Of a stretch of 64,000 nucleotides of DNA, positions 23,765-36,691 are shown piece by piece. The notes below the pieces were generated by a model. That model was not told the DNA's origin and searched no databases. It worked only from the letters and a program-made list of their open reading frames with translations. The position numbers and the translations under genes were made by a program. This DNA is from Siphonodentalium dalli (Eukaryota > Mollusca > Scaphopoda > Gadilida > Siphonodentaliidae). The DNA lies in assembly GCA_032622095.1 (NCBI GenBank), contig CP136069.1, positions 66,735,319 through 66,799,318 on the forward strand. The letters run 5' to 3'. The stretch's first letter is position 1, and every line of letters begins with the position of its first letter.

Positions 23765-24540
23765 GTATCACTAGCTCACTTCATTATATACACAACTATG
23801 ACTCATATTAATGTTTGGTCGCCGTCTATGTGACAATGTAAGTGTGATAACTTTTAACAAATGCACACAAATTTTGACTAAATATGGTCCATGATTTCTA
23901 CTCATGTAGAGGAGATCGATATCCAGTCCTGTTAACAAAATTGTTCTGGAGTTATCCCTACTGGATCGTTTATGGGTGTCTATTGACGAGTTCGAGAAAT
24001 AAGTATATATAAGTATAAATATTTCCACGTTACATTATAGACAAACAATCTGCTTGGATTAAAAGGGATCCAAGGCACTCGCAGTGGGTACATTTGTAAA
24101 CATTTGTAAAAGTCTGTAAAAACAACAAAGAAGAACTGGAAAAATAGATAAACACTTTGTTCTTTAAAATATTCATTATTGATTGTTCTCCAATAACAAA
24201 TGTTCATGTGTTGAAACAAAACTGTTAGTGTGATTGTGTATTAAGTTCAAATATTTTAGTCTGGATATGATTTTAAGAACATTTTTCAATGCTTTGACCT
24301 AGCTTTTTCGATGTTTACTGTCAAGTTTTGATTAACTTGGGTATCTTATCGGACTAATTTAGCTTTTATTGGTAATTCCACACTAACACTAATGTTCCCT
24401 TTGGCCGAACTTTATAGCAATAAAACTTTGAGGCTCTAATCGGCAACCACCTCTCAAATTTTCATCAGATCTCCATAAAAAACCTTAATTTAATAACCTT
24501 AACAGGTTATCAGCAGTTTCTCGCCTGTGTATGAATCAAT

Positions 24541-27500
24541 CTGACATGATGATTTTCTGTGTTCAGATATCCTCATAACAACAAATCGTGGGGTGAAGGA
24601 GAAGATCACTCGATCTTTTCGACCATCCCAGGCGCTTTGCACCCAACTACTCTTCTATTTTTCAGTGCTCCTCTAACTTACATGTATGTATAGATAATTT
24701 TGGGGTTTCGAACGAGCCATATCCGTTTTACCCTTTCTGTGCTAATAACTCATTAACTTAACTATGCATCAGTTATTGGGGTATGAAGAATTTGATGAAA
24801 TTGAGATAATTTGGCTTCATATTTGAAAAGTGGAAACAAAATAGTCTTGTGAATGATATTAGTGTGTTTGTCGGAGGGTTAGACCCAGAAGAAATTGGTA
24901 AAGAAGCGGTTTTGGTGTCATTCGACGCGGGAGAATCTCGTGTATAACATATCCAAAATCCGCTAAAATCCGCTTTGGGCAAAATTCAGGATCCAAGATG
25001 GTGTCCAACATGGCTGTCGTTAGTCAAAAGATACTCTGACTGAGATTAATTCGATTATAGTGAGAACAAATGTTGTCATATGTATACAAATGTATACATT
25101 TTTGCAAAGGTAAAATATTGTGCCACCTGTTTATGGCAAAATTGGAACCCCTCGTTCCAGATGGCCGCCAAAATGGCTGCCTAAACTCGAACATTTGAAG
25201 TTTTTGCCTAATATCTTAAAGATCAATTCCTGTTGTTTGATAATGGTTCAGACTGGAGACTTTGATTAGGCTTATTCATGTTAATTCAGTTTTTGGAGCA
25301 ATGAAAGATACCATAAATGGGGTCCCAGACTCATCTACAACCTCAAAAATTCGATTTTACTGAACGCGGTATAAAATTCCCCAAAAATCGCCATTGTGAT
25401 TACAGTCATATATCAACAAGAAATGGACAGAACTGTACAATGTAAGTTGGGCATACCAATATCTATGAATACTCCAATTCAATGAAACCATAATTGGCGC
25501 TTTGTCTCAAAATAGCTGCCAAAATGGCGGTCAAAATATGGAAAATGGCGGATATTGATCACAGTGTCATTCAATCCATTATAAGTAGTGGTTGATGAAT
25601 ATAATTGACTAAATAAATACGAATGTCTACCTCTTTATGATGCCATTATGCTAGCTCTATGTAAAAACTTAAAAATCGGTACCAAAAATGGCCACCCGAT
25701 GTGAAAAATACTATTTTCTATCACTTCTATTTATCATTTGTTGCTCTCTGAACTGGGAAACAATGAGTATATTCTTTCAATGATTGTGTCAACTGATCAT
25801 TCCAGCAATGACATGTCTAATCGATTAGATCATAGTTTACTCCGGTCCTTCACTAATAAGTTATAAAGAATGCGGTATGAAATTTAATCAAAATCGATTT
25901 TGGGGTTCTGGTCACATTTGATATTTAGGGATGAGCAGATCTTGTCTACAAAATAATTGAGCGATTCTTTTATTTGTGAACATTCCATCTCAAATAGACC
26001 AAAAGAAACAATAAATTTTATCTAATATGACTTCCAAAACGAAAATGGTAGACTCTGCCCAGCTTATCATATAATGGAAGTTGTGAGTGGTGGATGCAGT
26101 TGATAGTTGGCTAATATACATGTATGTGGCTCATATACATCAAAACTATTTATTTTCAATCTTTTGGTGGCTTCCCGCGGGTTGACAAAATCTCGACGCA
26201 TCAGTGCTATAATGTCGTAAGTCCATTATGGTGGGAAATGAGTATTTGATACCATTCGAATCGTGAGAAAAAATCCAATCCGATGGGCCAAACTGTCTTT
26301 GCATTGGATGACAAATATTCGCACAAACCAGTGAAGCAAATGTCGTATCTCCAACAATCTTTACAATTATTCGTGCTATGAAGTTGTATGTCCAACAGCA
26401 GCCAATCGGACGCTTCAGGTTGTCCACATGACTTCTGTTTTGTGTTTGTGAATTATAAAATGTGTGCTATATGGTACTATCTCCATGTTAGTCACGTGAT
26501 CATTTGGTGATTTAAATTTTGTGATTGTTCCACACATTTCTGTATGATGATGCACATGGGTGAATTTTCATAGTGTAGAATAGGCACTTTTTAGTTCATA
26601 GACACATGCGATTGCCACCATATTTAGCTTAATCTGCATTTATTAGCACAACTTCGTTATAGCACGGAAACGAATCGTCGCTGGCATACGCAAATTGTCA
26701 TATCTCCAAACAAGCTATTGCTTTTTAAAAGAAAACGAGGGAGTAAACAGAAAACAATATGTGGTTCAATGAACAGCTAATGTTAGTTTTCATTGGGATA
26801 AATACAACAATACGTCATGCTTTGTCAACATTGGGAGAAATGTTGTCTAAAATCTTCAACCTTCATTTTCTCAGAAAGTTGAAAATGTGGGTTACATTAT
26901 AGCACTGTTGCGACGAAATATTAACTATTCGGGCTCGGCCATCATTTTCAAGTTTCAAGCTGGAACTAAATGTAGCCCATGGATTCCCCATTTCGACATG
27001 TAAGAAAAGTAGTTTTACTCTGATCTCTTCCCAGATATCAACTCTCCGGTAAATGGTGATCTCTTATGTTCTAGAAAATACGTGTGCCAAATACATATAT
27101 GTCTGAAGAAACTATCCCCATACATTGTTTACACATCGACTCCGTAAGTATGTGGAGGTTTTCTTGGACAAGCGGGATTTTCAAACCTCGAAACCGTCCG
27201 TACAAACAATAAAAGTTAATAGGAAATGACGTTGGATGTAGGTCTAGAGTAAGTGGTCCGCTTGAAATAGTTTTTGTGTCATTAATTTGCACATATTTCG
27301 TGCTCTGATGAGCATGGATGAACACCTTATGTGGCAGTTTGATTGTCTAGCATCCGGAAAATAACATGTTCATTGTTCACATTTCTTAGACAAACATGTT
27401 GTTAATCACCATGTTCATGTGGCATTTCTATCCAATGACAACCTTGAAATACCAGTTCATCAAGCTAAATGGTTGATACCTTTACGCCTACGGGTCAGAT

Positions 27501-28562
27501 CCAGCCGTGGCGCACATTGTATCTACATATCATTGATGAAATTCACTAAATGTGTAGAAGATATCGGTGCGTCTATATATTTACTAGAATGTTTCTATCC
27601 ACATGTAAATACCCACAATCGCATGACACGGAATTGTCACATGGAGTGTGAAGGGTATACAATGTACGTGCGAATTTTCATTTTTCCTCTTGATATTGAA
27701 GAAAATAATTTTACTTTGAAACTCCCCAGCTCCGATAACCAACTTGCCCACCAATTAAGTAAACCCCAGATTATTCGCTTTTCCCTCCTGTCCTTTTCAC
27801 TTTCGCCATTATAGCCCATTAGTGCTGATACTAATAGCTGAATCCAATGTCAATCCGTGAGCAGCCATGGACTGGCAGTGGTCGAGTCCAGAATTTCAAT
27901 ACATCACAAAATTGACATTTTTAGTAAAAACAAAATACTACTAGTATATTTTTAGACTAACATTTCAGCAGACACACAACTTTTCCTTGCATTATATTTC
28001 ATATTTCGATGTATTGAGTATGCGTAATGATTATTACACATGTCCGCTCGTATAAACGGGGTTTTAGCTAGTATTTACATCAATTTTATTTTCACATGTT
28101 TTGCCAGTGACCGCGATATTTTTAATAAGAGACACTCAGTGACTCACCATTTTCGTACGCGATTTTCATCTCTTCGCCATCCAAGGTCTGGATCGTTTGG
28201 TGGTCTCACACCATGGTAATTTTGTGGTATTTCCGGCTCGTGCATGTACGCCCCCGTTGTCAAATTTAAAGTGTCTTCTGCTGACGAATCAGACGAGGAA
28301 CAATCAGATCTCAAAAAATGTTTCTGTCAGCCATTCTGTGGGAATTCCCAAGGTCCTCTATTACGTCACACGCTTTCTCGCAAATAACTGTTTCCGTCAA
28401 AATAGATAATGAAGTGAGGCATCAGGCTATCATCCAGACACACACAGTCGTAAACACTCGTATCTTTCAGACAGCGGGGGATTGTTTTCTTAAATAAGTG
28501 TGCATAACTTGATACAAATATGAATAAATGAACATATATTGAGAATTTTCGCGACGGCGACT
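24541..28562. other. Spacer between duplication copies; no gene seen
   Basis: AT-rich sequence without a supported exon or RNA gene. It holds degenerate repeats with 'aaaatggctgcc' and 'gccgccaaaatggc' phrases near 25,140-25,700. It also has a stretch at 24,785-24,865 ('gatgaaattgagataatttggcttcat' region) that is related to 7,725-7,795 and 31,845-31,915. Open frames of 60-131 codons (for example 27,419-27,814) lack recognisable domains or splice context. Confidence 0.5.
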
Positions 28563-31500
28563 TTAACAAGCACGTTTAACTCGGGATCCAAATTACTGGT
28601 GTTCTGTACTTCGTAAATTAATTTATATCTAATAAATTTACTATAAGTTTTAAAGTTACAGGTACATGTATAAGGTTTGATAGCTTGGCACTTGGGCAGA
28701 AATGGAACAAAACAATCTGCCATTTCTACTCTCACACGATTCTATTGGCCGATATAACGAAAGTAGTTCAACCAGTGCTAAAACAGGCTACTTTTACCTG
28801 GATTTTTCCCCTTGACGGCTACCGGCCCCATTCCCCTACCCCTAGCGAAAACCCTGCATATGGTTTACTTATTGACTTAAATCATGGGAAAAAAACATAT
28901 TTTCATATTATCAGCATCCCTGTTCAAAATAATTGGTGTCTCATTCCTGGAGCTTTGGTGTCTCAGTCCTCGAGCTCTAGTTTTGTTTATTAAATCAACA
29001 TCTCTTCAAGTTCTCTTGCACGAATCTATAGTATTTCCATGGTCATATAGTGTGAATGTGGTGTCACCGAGGGCTTGCTTCCCTCATATGGTGTGCCTGT
29101 ATACTTGAAAATTGAAGAAAATCAAAGTCGCCCCGACTAATACAGAAAGTAATGCTATTGCAAGTAGCCCCAACTAATATATACCGAAGATAATATAATG
29201 CTCCAACTAAAACAGAAGGTGATACTATTGCGAGTCGGCGATTTTGATAAAGAAGTTGGGCTCGCTCTCTACCTATCCAAATCAATGAAACCAAGAGGCG
29301 ATATGTCAATAGGAGTTAAGGTTAAGTTATGGATAAACCTATTTATTCACCAGGGGTGTTTAGTTACATATGACCATGAATTGCGCTTAAGCGCAATGAT
29401 TGCACTTAAGAGCAATTGATTGCGCTTAAGCATAATTATTTTGCGCTTAAGCGCAATTAATTATTAAATGTGAATTTGGCCTCCCATACTAGTGTGATTA
29501 CTTACTGATGGACTGATTACATGACTAACATTAGTTGCATGGTGGACCCAACTATTCAAACAGAGCTAGAATAGCTCTCGAATAGAGCTTTGCTCTGATT
29601 ATTAACATCAGGTTTACGGACTAGACTATCATGAGATATCAATGGGATACATGTACGTGGTTTATATACATCCAACTGGATGCACCTAACTACAGGCTAA
29701 TTACAGGTGGAATAAGGTGTAAATTCCATGTTTACACAAATACTTCCATTTTGCAGTGTACCAGAGTTATTATTTTGATGTCATGTATACCTAGACAAAT
29801 TTGTAATTATATTGTCACAATATTAAGTCCAAATTTTAGTTTAGGTCATAGATTTACAGCTGTAAATATACAGGTAAATATTTTGATATGGTGCAATTCG
29901 ACAAGTTATTATGGTGTACATGCTGCTGTATTTACGATGGTACCATATATATGACTATAGTCTACTAAGAGAAACCAGTCAGTTTAGATGTCACATCTTT
30001 TGAGTTAAATTGGTCGTTAGGAATGTGAACGTAATTAATTCATGCAGGTGTGCCTGATCAACTATATAATTATACAAATATTGGATTATTGCCATAAAAA
30101 ATCCACTTAGGTACGATCCCAGTTCAAATGGTGGCCACATTATTTCGCCCGGAGCTGTACAATGGTCTCCATTGTGTATATCCGTGTTATATGCCATAAC
30201 AATCTTAAGATTCTGATGTAGGATAATTTAACTGTTTACTTGTCTCACACCCTAAATTGTGCCCATAACGAAAAGATTTCCCGCTGTCATGCAATGAAAA
30301 TGTCCAAAGGCACAGCAGACCCCGCATTGTTCAATAGATGATTACCTGTAGTTCTATGACATCACAAGTTATATATAGTTAGTTTAGTTACATAGGAATT
30401 ACAGCCAGTGACGTTAATATTGCCGTGCATTTCAAGTAGAAGGTTGCTGAATCGAATGGTCACTGTTGTAAAAATCTAACCAATCAACGATGTTGTTATA
30501 TAGTCATACCTGAAAGCCGATATATCGGCTTGCCACAGTCTACCGGGAAGCCGATATATCGGCTTGCCGCGCTGAAAGGGTTAACCCTCATGGGACCATA
30601 TTATATAGTGATGTTTCGGAATTGGGATTTCGGGTGCTGCCAACTTTCGGTGCAACTCCCGCACTTCTCGCTCTGGTTCTGTTACACTGGGGGCTCGTCC
30701 GCTCCTCGGAGTCTGTGTCATGATGCGACCACTCTGGGGGAGGACTCGGGTGAGATTCGGTGAATCTCAAAAACGGGGGAGTAGTGTAGCGGTCACGTTG
30801 TAAATATAGAAGGCCGATGACTTCTCTGCTTGAGAAATTTAGTTAATAATTATCGCCATTCCGTACATTGTCGCAACTTACAAGTATTCAATCAAGTCTT
30901 TTACACTGCGTGCAAGTGTTCCACACACTTTCATAATATTACTCTGAGTCGGCACCATTGATCTCTTTGCCAAAACAACTACCGGTATACATCCAAGGCA
31001 GCACAACTGACGTCGGTGGAAATACTTTCGCGAGAGTGGTATATTATTTCTTTGATGTACATATTTGGCTTTGAAACTATACCGGGATAGGAGTGCAAGT
31101 AATGTATATAGGCCCATTATGGGAGCAAACGCACAGTATATATAAACATCGTAATCGGAAATCGGTCCGATGGGCTTTCTCATTATCGGAACATCACTAA
31201 TTTCAATTAACCCTCTCTGGGTGTGACCATATTTTAATTTAACCTCATCGGACCATATTTCAATTAACCCTCTCTGGGTGTATATCTGATCCTGTCGCAG
31301 GAGGCGGTGGTGGACTAAATGTGATAAAAACATACTCGGTATTTGCGTAATTGAATACTAAATGTGATTAGAAACATGCTCGTACTTGAACCGTGTTACA
31401 AATATTGCAAATTTTTGCCTGATTATTATTCTGCATGCTATTTCATGTGCTACTCAGACCACTATTTCATATGAAATTAGAAAAAAATATGACATATAAT

Positions 31501-32091
31501 CAACTTCATAGGCTTTACCTATATACAGATTTTTCACAATCACCACATTAAAGTTGTAATATTGTATATATGGCAAATAATATGATCTTGAGGGCGTTAC
31601 CATTTCTGACTATGGTTTTCTTGTTATATATATGCAATTCAATTTATGTTCTGTTCTGTTCTCCATGAATTCCATGCCTTGATTTAAAGTTGTATAAATA
31701 GTGGGTAAGACAGGACATTATGAACTACATGTAGGTTACGTATATAAATAATAAATGGCGGATTGAACTCCGCGAGGTTCATGCAGTTTGCTGAATTGTT
31801 CTCGCGGTCAAAATCCCATGACCACATTCATTTCTTATATAAAGAATTTGATGAAATTGAGATAATTTGGCTTCATAATCGAAAAGTGGAAACAAAATAG
31901 TCTTGTGAATGATATTCTGCCCTCTGGACACCAGTGTTGATTCCTATGGTGATTATATTTTAAAGTGGTCGTCAATAAATATTCAGGATTCAAATCAACT
32001 TTCAAAAGCATAAATATAAAAGTAGGTTTATTATGAATATGTGTTTTGTGCTCTTCTCAAACCCTGACTGATCACATTGGCGACATAAATA

Positions 32092-32577
32092 AAGTAATCA
32101 TGCTGCAGATAACTATTAATATAGTAATCATGCTGCAGATATCTATTAATATAGTAATCATGCTGCAGATATCTATTAATATAGTAATCATGCTGCAGAT
32201 ATCTATTAATATAGTAATCATGCTGCAGATATCTATTAATATAGTAATCATCCTGCAGGTATCTATTAATAGAGTAATCATGCTGTGGATATGTATTAAT
32301 AGAGTAATCATGCTGTGGATATGTATTAATAGAGTAATTATGCTGTGGATATCTATTAATAGAGTAATCATGCTGGGGATATGTATTAATAAAGTAATCA
32401 TGCTGTGGATATGTATATATATAGTAATCATGCTGTGGATATGTATTAAAAGAATAATCATGCTGTGGATATCTATTAATAGAGTAATCATTCTGTGGAT
32501 ATGTATTAATAGAGTAATCATGCTGCAGATATCTATTAAAAGAGTAGTCATGCTGTGGATATCTATTTCTTTTCCAG
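32092..32577. repeat. 30-bp minisatellite, copy B (16 units, uninterrupted)
   Basis: Sixteen 30-bp units with an ordered pattern of variants (gcag x5, cctgcagg, gtgg, gggg, a 'tatatata' unit, an 'aaaag' unit). The last unit runs directly into the pyrimidine tract and AG of the linker exon. Long open frames on both strands (about 200 codons) are a by-product of the period. Confidence 0.95.
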
Positions 32578-32625
32578 ATGTGAACCTCAACAAAACGACT
32601 GCAGCACCTGTCATCCCTCTTCCAG
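32578..32625 (+). CDS. Linker exon of TSP1-module gene, copy B
   Basis: Identical in sequence to 18,390-18,437: 48 bp, acceptor 'ctatttcttttccag', donor 'gtatta', phase 1-1, peptide VNLNKTTAAPVIPLP between split codons. Full identity across the exon fits either recent duplication or constraint. It is followed after 3.9 kb by the second TSP1 exon. As in copy A, the acceptor's upstream region is minisatellite, so branch-point choice may depend on the array. Confidence 0.6.
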
Positions 32626-33942
32626 GTATTATATCTCCTGTAATGCACTAAAATAGTTAATTGAATGCCAGAGTTCAGGAAATATTTCAGTCTGAGTACA
32701 TGCCAGCATGTTTTGCAAGTTAACTATTTCAAACTAGCGCCATTGAAAATAAAAACCTATGTTCTCCGATCATTTATATATTGATAAATAGAATGAGTGA
32801 AGGAGACTTTCTGTTTTTAATTTCCCTTGGGAACAGTGGGAAGTCTCAAATTAATATTTATAATGGAATAATGCATCTTATAATAATTTTTAAAATGATT
32901 TTTAGAGGGGCGTAACATCCCTTTATGGTTAGTATGCATATGGTCACACTATGCGAAGTGATTGGTCACACCCTTGCGACATAACTGGTCATGCTATGGG
33001 ATGTGACTGGTCACACTATGGGCAGTGACATACTATTAAGGCTGTAACAATATACTTGGTCATGAATACAAGTACGAATACAAATAGTTTATTGGTCAAT
33101 CAAGACACCATTTCAGGCAGAACAATTACTCTTAAAAATGTAACATAAAGGAAATAAAGTGATAATTATGATTATGTTCCTTAGTGTGAAATAATATGAA
33201 AATTAGTCCTCATCCTGCCCTCTAAAACATGTAGTACTAAGAGTATTAAGGACGAGGTCAAGTGATCAATCCTGAATGGGTACATGTACTTCCACACAAA
33301 ATATCCACAGCAAAAGTTAGAGTTGCAGATATTTCTGGGTGTGACTTTGTGATTTATCTGATGGGTCGGCTTGGAATTTGTTCCTGTAGAAGTTAATTAA
33401 TTTATTTTTTATTGGTTTCTCAAAATTAGGTCAAGTGTTGTATTTCCAGAAAAAAAAATTATAGTAAATTATGCCTATTTACCAAGCCCAGCCCAGTTAA
33501 ATGTTATGTCTGTATAATTATATGGCTGCTTTAGTTCCCAACAATTGCCCCATATATAACCATATAGTTAAATGTTATGTCTGTATAATTATATGGCTGC
33601 TTTAGTTCCCAACAATTGCCCCATATATAACCATCTATAACCCCAATAACCGCGTCATGATACAATACAAATCACAATATTTTATCAATGATACGATACA
33701 TATCGCGATACACTAAATTAGTGTTCCCAAATGAATATGACATGAAATATCAGAACCAACATGTTTGCAATTGGAGATGCAGTTCATGTTAACACGAGTA
33801 TACATATATAGATATCCCAGAACCCTGGATTTACAGCTTGCCATATTAAGATGATGTGTTCCTGATGTATTGCTTCAATACTATCTTTAGAATGATGTTG
33901 GATATGACAAATTGCATGTTTTTATTATCGTTAGTAAGTGTC

Positions 33943-35018
33943 GAACGTCGGTAACTCGAATACCCCACTTAAGTCGAAGCCATTGCCTGGTCCCGGCTGA
34001 GCTTGTATGCAAAGCCAATAGAATAATCACGGTTAAGTCGAAGGCGGATAAGTCGAAATTCCGCTTAAGTCGAAACGAAATTTGATCCCACCAGCCAGCT
34101 TATAACACTAATTACTATGGTTAAGTCGAAGCGCTGTCGGCGATGCATCGCCATGTGATTATAACTCAGTGTGCTTCTATTCAATTGCCTAAAAAGCTGT
34201 GAAGTTTCCTGGAGTCTTTATTTTCCTCATGCATTGTTTCTTTAACATATTAACGAGGTGCGTGGATCAATTTCCCCGTGTGAGGATTAGAAGTGTTGAC
34301 AGACGAAATGAAAATGATATTTAAATCACCTGATATGGAGAATAATTTCATTCAGTCATGCTTTCCCAAAACGAAAACAATGTTCCGAACGAAAAAATAC
34401 GCCATCCATCTGATGGTGGTAAGAAAAACATGGAACGGCTTTTTGACTGAAGACGACGAAGACGAGGTCATCGAGTGCACCAAGCCCGACCCGACATTCG
34501 ATGATGCAATGCATAGCTGCGACATTGTACTGCGTTATCTCATGACCCAAGCAGACACGAGCGACGATTTAATGAAGATATTGAGCATCAGCGATAAACT
34601 AAAGAGAGATTCAACAACTAATTTTTTGCAGAAACCACAGTCCTTGATAACCAGTCACTTCCAATCTTGAATCCCAATTTTTGTAAATACTATTGTAACC
34701 ACTTCCGGGTCAAATTTACTTTTGTTATTTCTACCGCGAATTTGTTGATGATTTCTTATCATATTCTGTGTTTTTATTATATTATTCAATAAATAATCAG
34801 AACAAATATCATCTCGTCTGTTGTATATGATCAGCATAGTAACTGACTATTTATTTAGCGTGGGTATATAGCGTGCACAAGGTTGAAAACAATTATTATC
34901 GGATCGAAATGAATTCGACTAGTTGGAATTTGTGGTCGAAATGGTTAAGTCGAACACACGGATAACTCGAAGTAAACCAACGGTCCCTTGCGATTCGACT
35001 TAACGAAGTTTAACTGTA
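33943..35018 (+). mobile_element. Decayed pogo/Tigger-like (Tc1/mariner superfamily) element
   Basis: Phrases of the type 'cggttaagtcgaag' and 'aagtcgaaattccgcttaag' lie at the left, and the complement 'cgattcgacttaacgaagtt' plus 'taactgta' at the right, ending at a TA (35,019-35,020). These ends and the enclosed transposase tail indicate a pogo-type element. The left terminus is truncated: no clean 'TACAGTTAAAC' start is present. A 135-bp host segment is directly repeated on both sides (33,808-33,942 and 35,021-35,155), which is not a normal TA target duplication. Confidence 0.8.
34293..34670 (+). pseudogene. C-terminal remnant of a Tigger/pogo-like transposase
   Basis: An open frame of 125 codons. 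The region after about residue 45 resembles the C-terminal tail of DDE transposases of the Tigger/jerky/CENP-B type: a tryptophan helix (RKTWNGFL), an acidic stretch (EDDEDEVIEC), then PTFDDAMHSCDIVLRYLMTQ and an amphipathic helix (DDLMKILSISDKL). The N-terminal HTH/CENP-B DNA-binding domains and the catalytic DDE core are missing, and the frame is about a quarter of a normal 450-550-residue transposase. It is a dead fragment and cannot act by itself. Confidence 0.7.
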
Positions 35019-36214
35019 TAGATATCCCAGAACCCTGGATTTACAGCTTGCCATATTAAGATGATGTGTCCCTGATGTATTGCTTCAATACTACCTTTAG
35101 AATGATGTCGGATATGACAAACTGCATGTTTTTATTATCGTTAGTAAGTGTCTTTCAATTTGTGTTATATATCAGTTGGTGACATCGCTTCGAAATTATA
35201 TCTCAGGTGTGTACATGTGAGAACTGAGAAGGGACATTGAACCCAATATACACTATGGTTGTATAACCTGTATCTGGGATATCAACTTCGCATAACAACT
35301 ACTACACAACTACATACCACAACTACATACCTATGTGTATGTATCAATTTTTTGCAAATATTGCATATATATGGTAAGTGATTGTGATGACACTGCAGGG
35401 TTTCAAATAGTTTACCAATCGGTTCATTGAACCTAATTGCTTTGTCAATACCGAGAACAGATCCGTACTAACCTAGTATTCCCAAAAAAACATTATTTGA
35501 CCAAAATAGACATATTTTCCCACATTTTTCAATTTTAGGCCCATAATTATGCATATACTTGTCATTATGCTGAGGAATTATAAGTAACTGTCCAACTAAA
35601 ACAACTGCCAATGTCCTGATCTGGTTTCCAAAATGTTTATGAATGTCGATGTCAAGTTTATAACATGCAGTCGCAACTATTATTATTTAAGTGGCACCGT
35701 TGCGGTACGGTGATTTTTGTAACATAAGGTCGAAAATAGGAGACAACAGACGGATATCACAATTAAAACATTGTCAGAAATATCAACATAATCTTCTTTA
35801 TTTCATAAACTTTAATAGTAAACCAAATCGGCGTATGACTCAAAACACGGCACCTGTCGGCAGTTTTGCGTCAACAAATTTTAGTAAACCCCAAAATAGT
35901 CATTTTGACATCATACAGGTGCTGTCTATATTTAGGCCCAGAATTTCTCTTGATGGCAATATATTTTAGGTATAATTACTCACCAATCAATTAGTATTGA
36001 TACCGAATACCACCCAAATGATATACAAGTCGCTAACCAATAAAATCATATATTATTATATATATATATATATATATAAATATTGTATTACTTCCGAAAA
36101 TTGCACTCTGCCCGCTAAAGCAAGCTGCCCAGATGAATGTAAATTATGTCGTGCCTGCTTTAGCGAGCTGCCAGGTTGAAAGAGTTAAACTTAAATGCAG
36201 TTTAATAGTTAGCT

Positions 36215-36361
36215 ACAGTAATGCTCTAATTAATCGACTCCATAACCACAGCAGAATTATGGGTAACTTTTCAGGATTTAGTAGGAAATATGGCTTGTTG
36301 CCATTCATCGGAAAGCTCTCGGGGAGAGCTTTCCGATGAATGTCAACAAGCCATATTTCCG
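36215..36361. mobile_element. Half-MITE plus 37-bp hairpin, copy B only
   Basis: It begins TACAGTAATGCTCTAATTAA, related to the MITE at 17,694. It then runs into an inverted repeat with arms 36,284-36,320 and 36,324-36,360 (36 of 37 pairs; GGAAATATGGCTTGTTG ... GGAAAGCTCTC) around a 3-base loop. The same unit occurs once at 63,414-63,525. It replaces the satellite region found in copy A. Confidence 0.8.
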
Positions 36362-36505
36362 ACCATTGTTACTTCTCCCTGATAACAGTCCACGTCTCCC
36401 TAATAACCAAACAGGGAGAAGTGACATCTCTCAATTTGAAACCTCTAGGCTGGTCCCTGGCGCACGTCCTGTCATGAAAGAGTTAATGATTTTCTATCTT
36501 TTCAG

Positions 36506-36691
36506 TCAATGGAGAATGGAGTGTATGGATGTCATCTGGACCCTGCAGTGTTAGCTGCGGCGAAGGGAAGCAACCAATCTTCAGAGAATGTAACATTCCA
36601 GCTCCAAAGTATGGTGGAAAGAACTGCACTGGAGATTCAAAATACAATAATCCTTGTAAAATGGATCCATGTCCTTCCACAGAACCAGCAG
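36506..36691 (+). CDS. Thrombospondin type-1 repeat exon, copy B
   Basis: 186 bp, phase 1-1, with the same splice borders as copy A. TSP1 landmarks are NGEWSVW, CSVSCGEG, RECNIPAP, YGGKNC, then NNPCKMDPCP; all six cysteines are kept. The first 75 bases or so equal copy A. After that 18 bases in 13 codons differ, all changing the amino acid (for example HAIYN to KYNNP and NSGA to KMDP). The flanking introns differ by only about 1%. The open frame is intact and the splice sites unchanged, so decay is not a good explanation. It would be the next TSP1 domain of the same protein if both modules are spliced together. Confidence 0.88.

Larger units (their letters stand above)
18293..24540 (+). repeat. 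Large direct duplication, copy A, right segment
   Basis: This matches copy B from about 32,482 to 37,471. It starts with the last three minisatellite units (18,302-18,380), then the linker exon, then near-identical intron, and ends after the TSP1 exon at the shared phrase 'gcctgtgtatgaatcaat'. Copy-specific events are annotated separately. At 19,300-19,435 a phrase of about 70 bp ('ctgctttagttcccaacaat') is repeated twice, and also twice in copy B. Confidence 0.9.

Noticed and set aside
23582-23833. Alternative-frame open reading frame over the TSP1 exon (also 36,509-36,760)
   Set aside because: Runs past the donor into the intron and lacks any domain; the frame with WxxW and six cysteines is the real one.
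30878-31333. Minus-strand open frame of about 150 codons (also 6,606-7,055)
   Set aside because: Present in both duplication copies, but it lies in dispersed repeat sequence also found at 22,315-22,500, with an internal duplicated 'TQRGLIEI' phrase; no domain.
32031-32651. Open frames of about 200 codons on both strands with regular 10-residue repeats
   Set aside because: They come from a 30-bp non-coding minisatellite; the minus frame also runs through the linker exon in antisense, and the same holds at 8,135-8,692.
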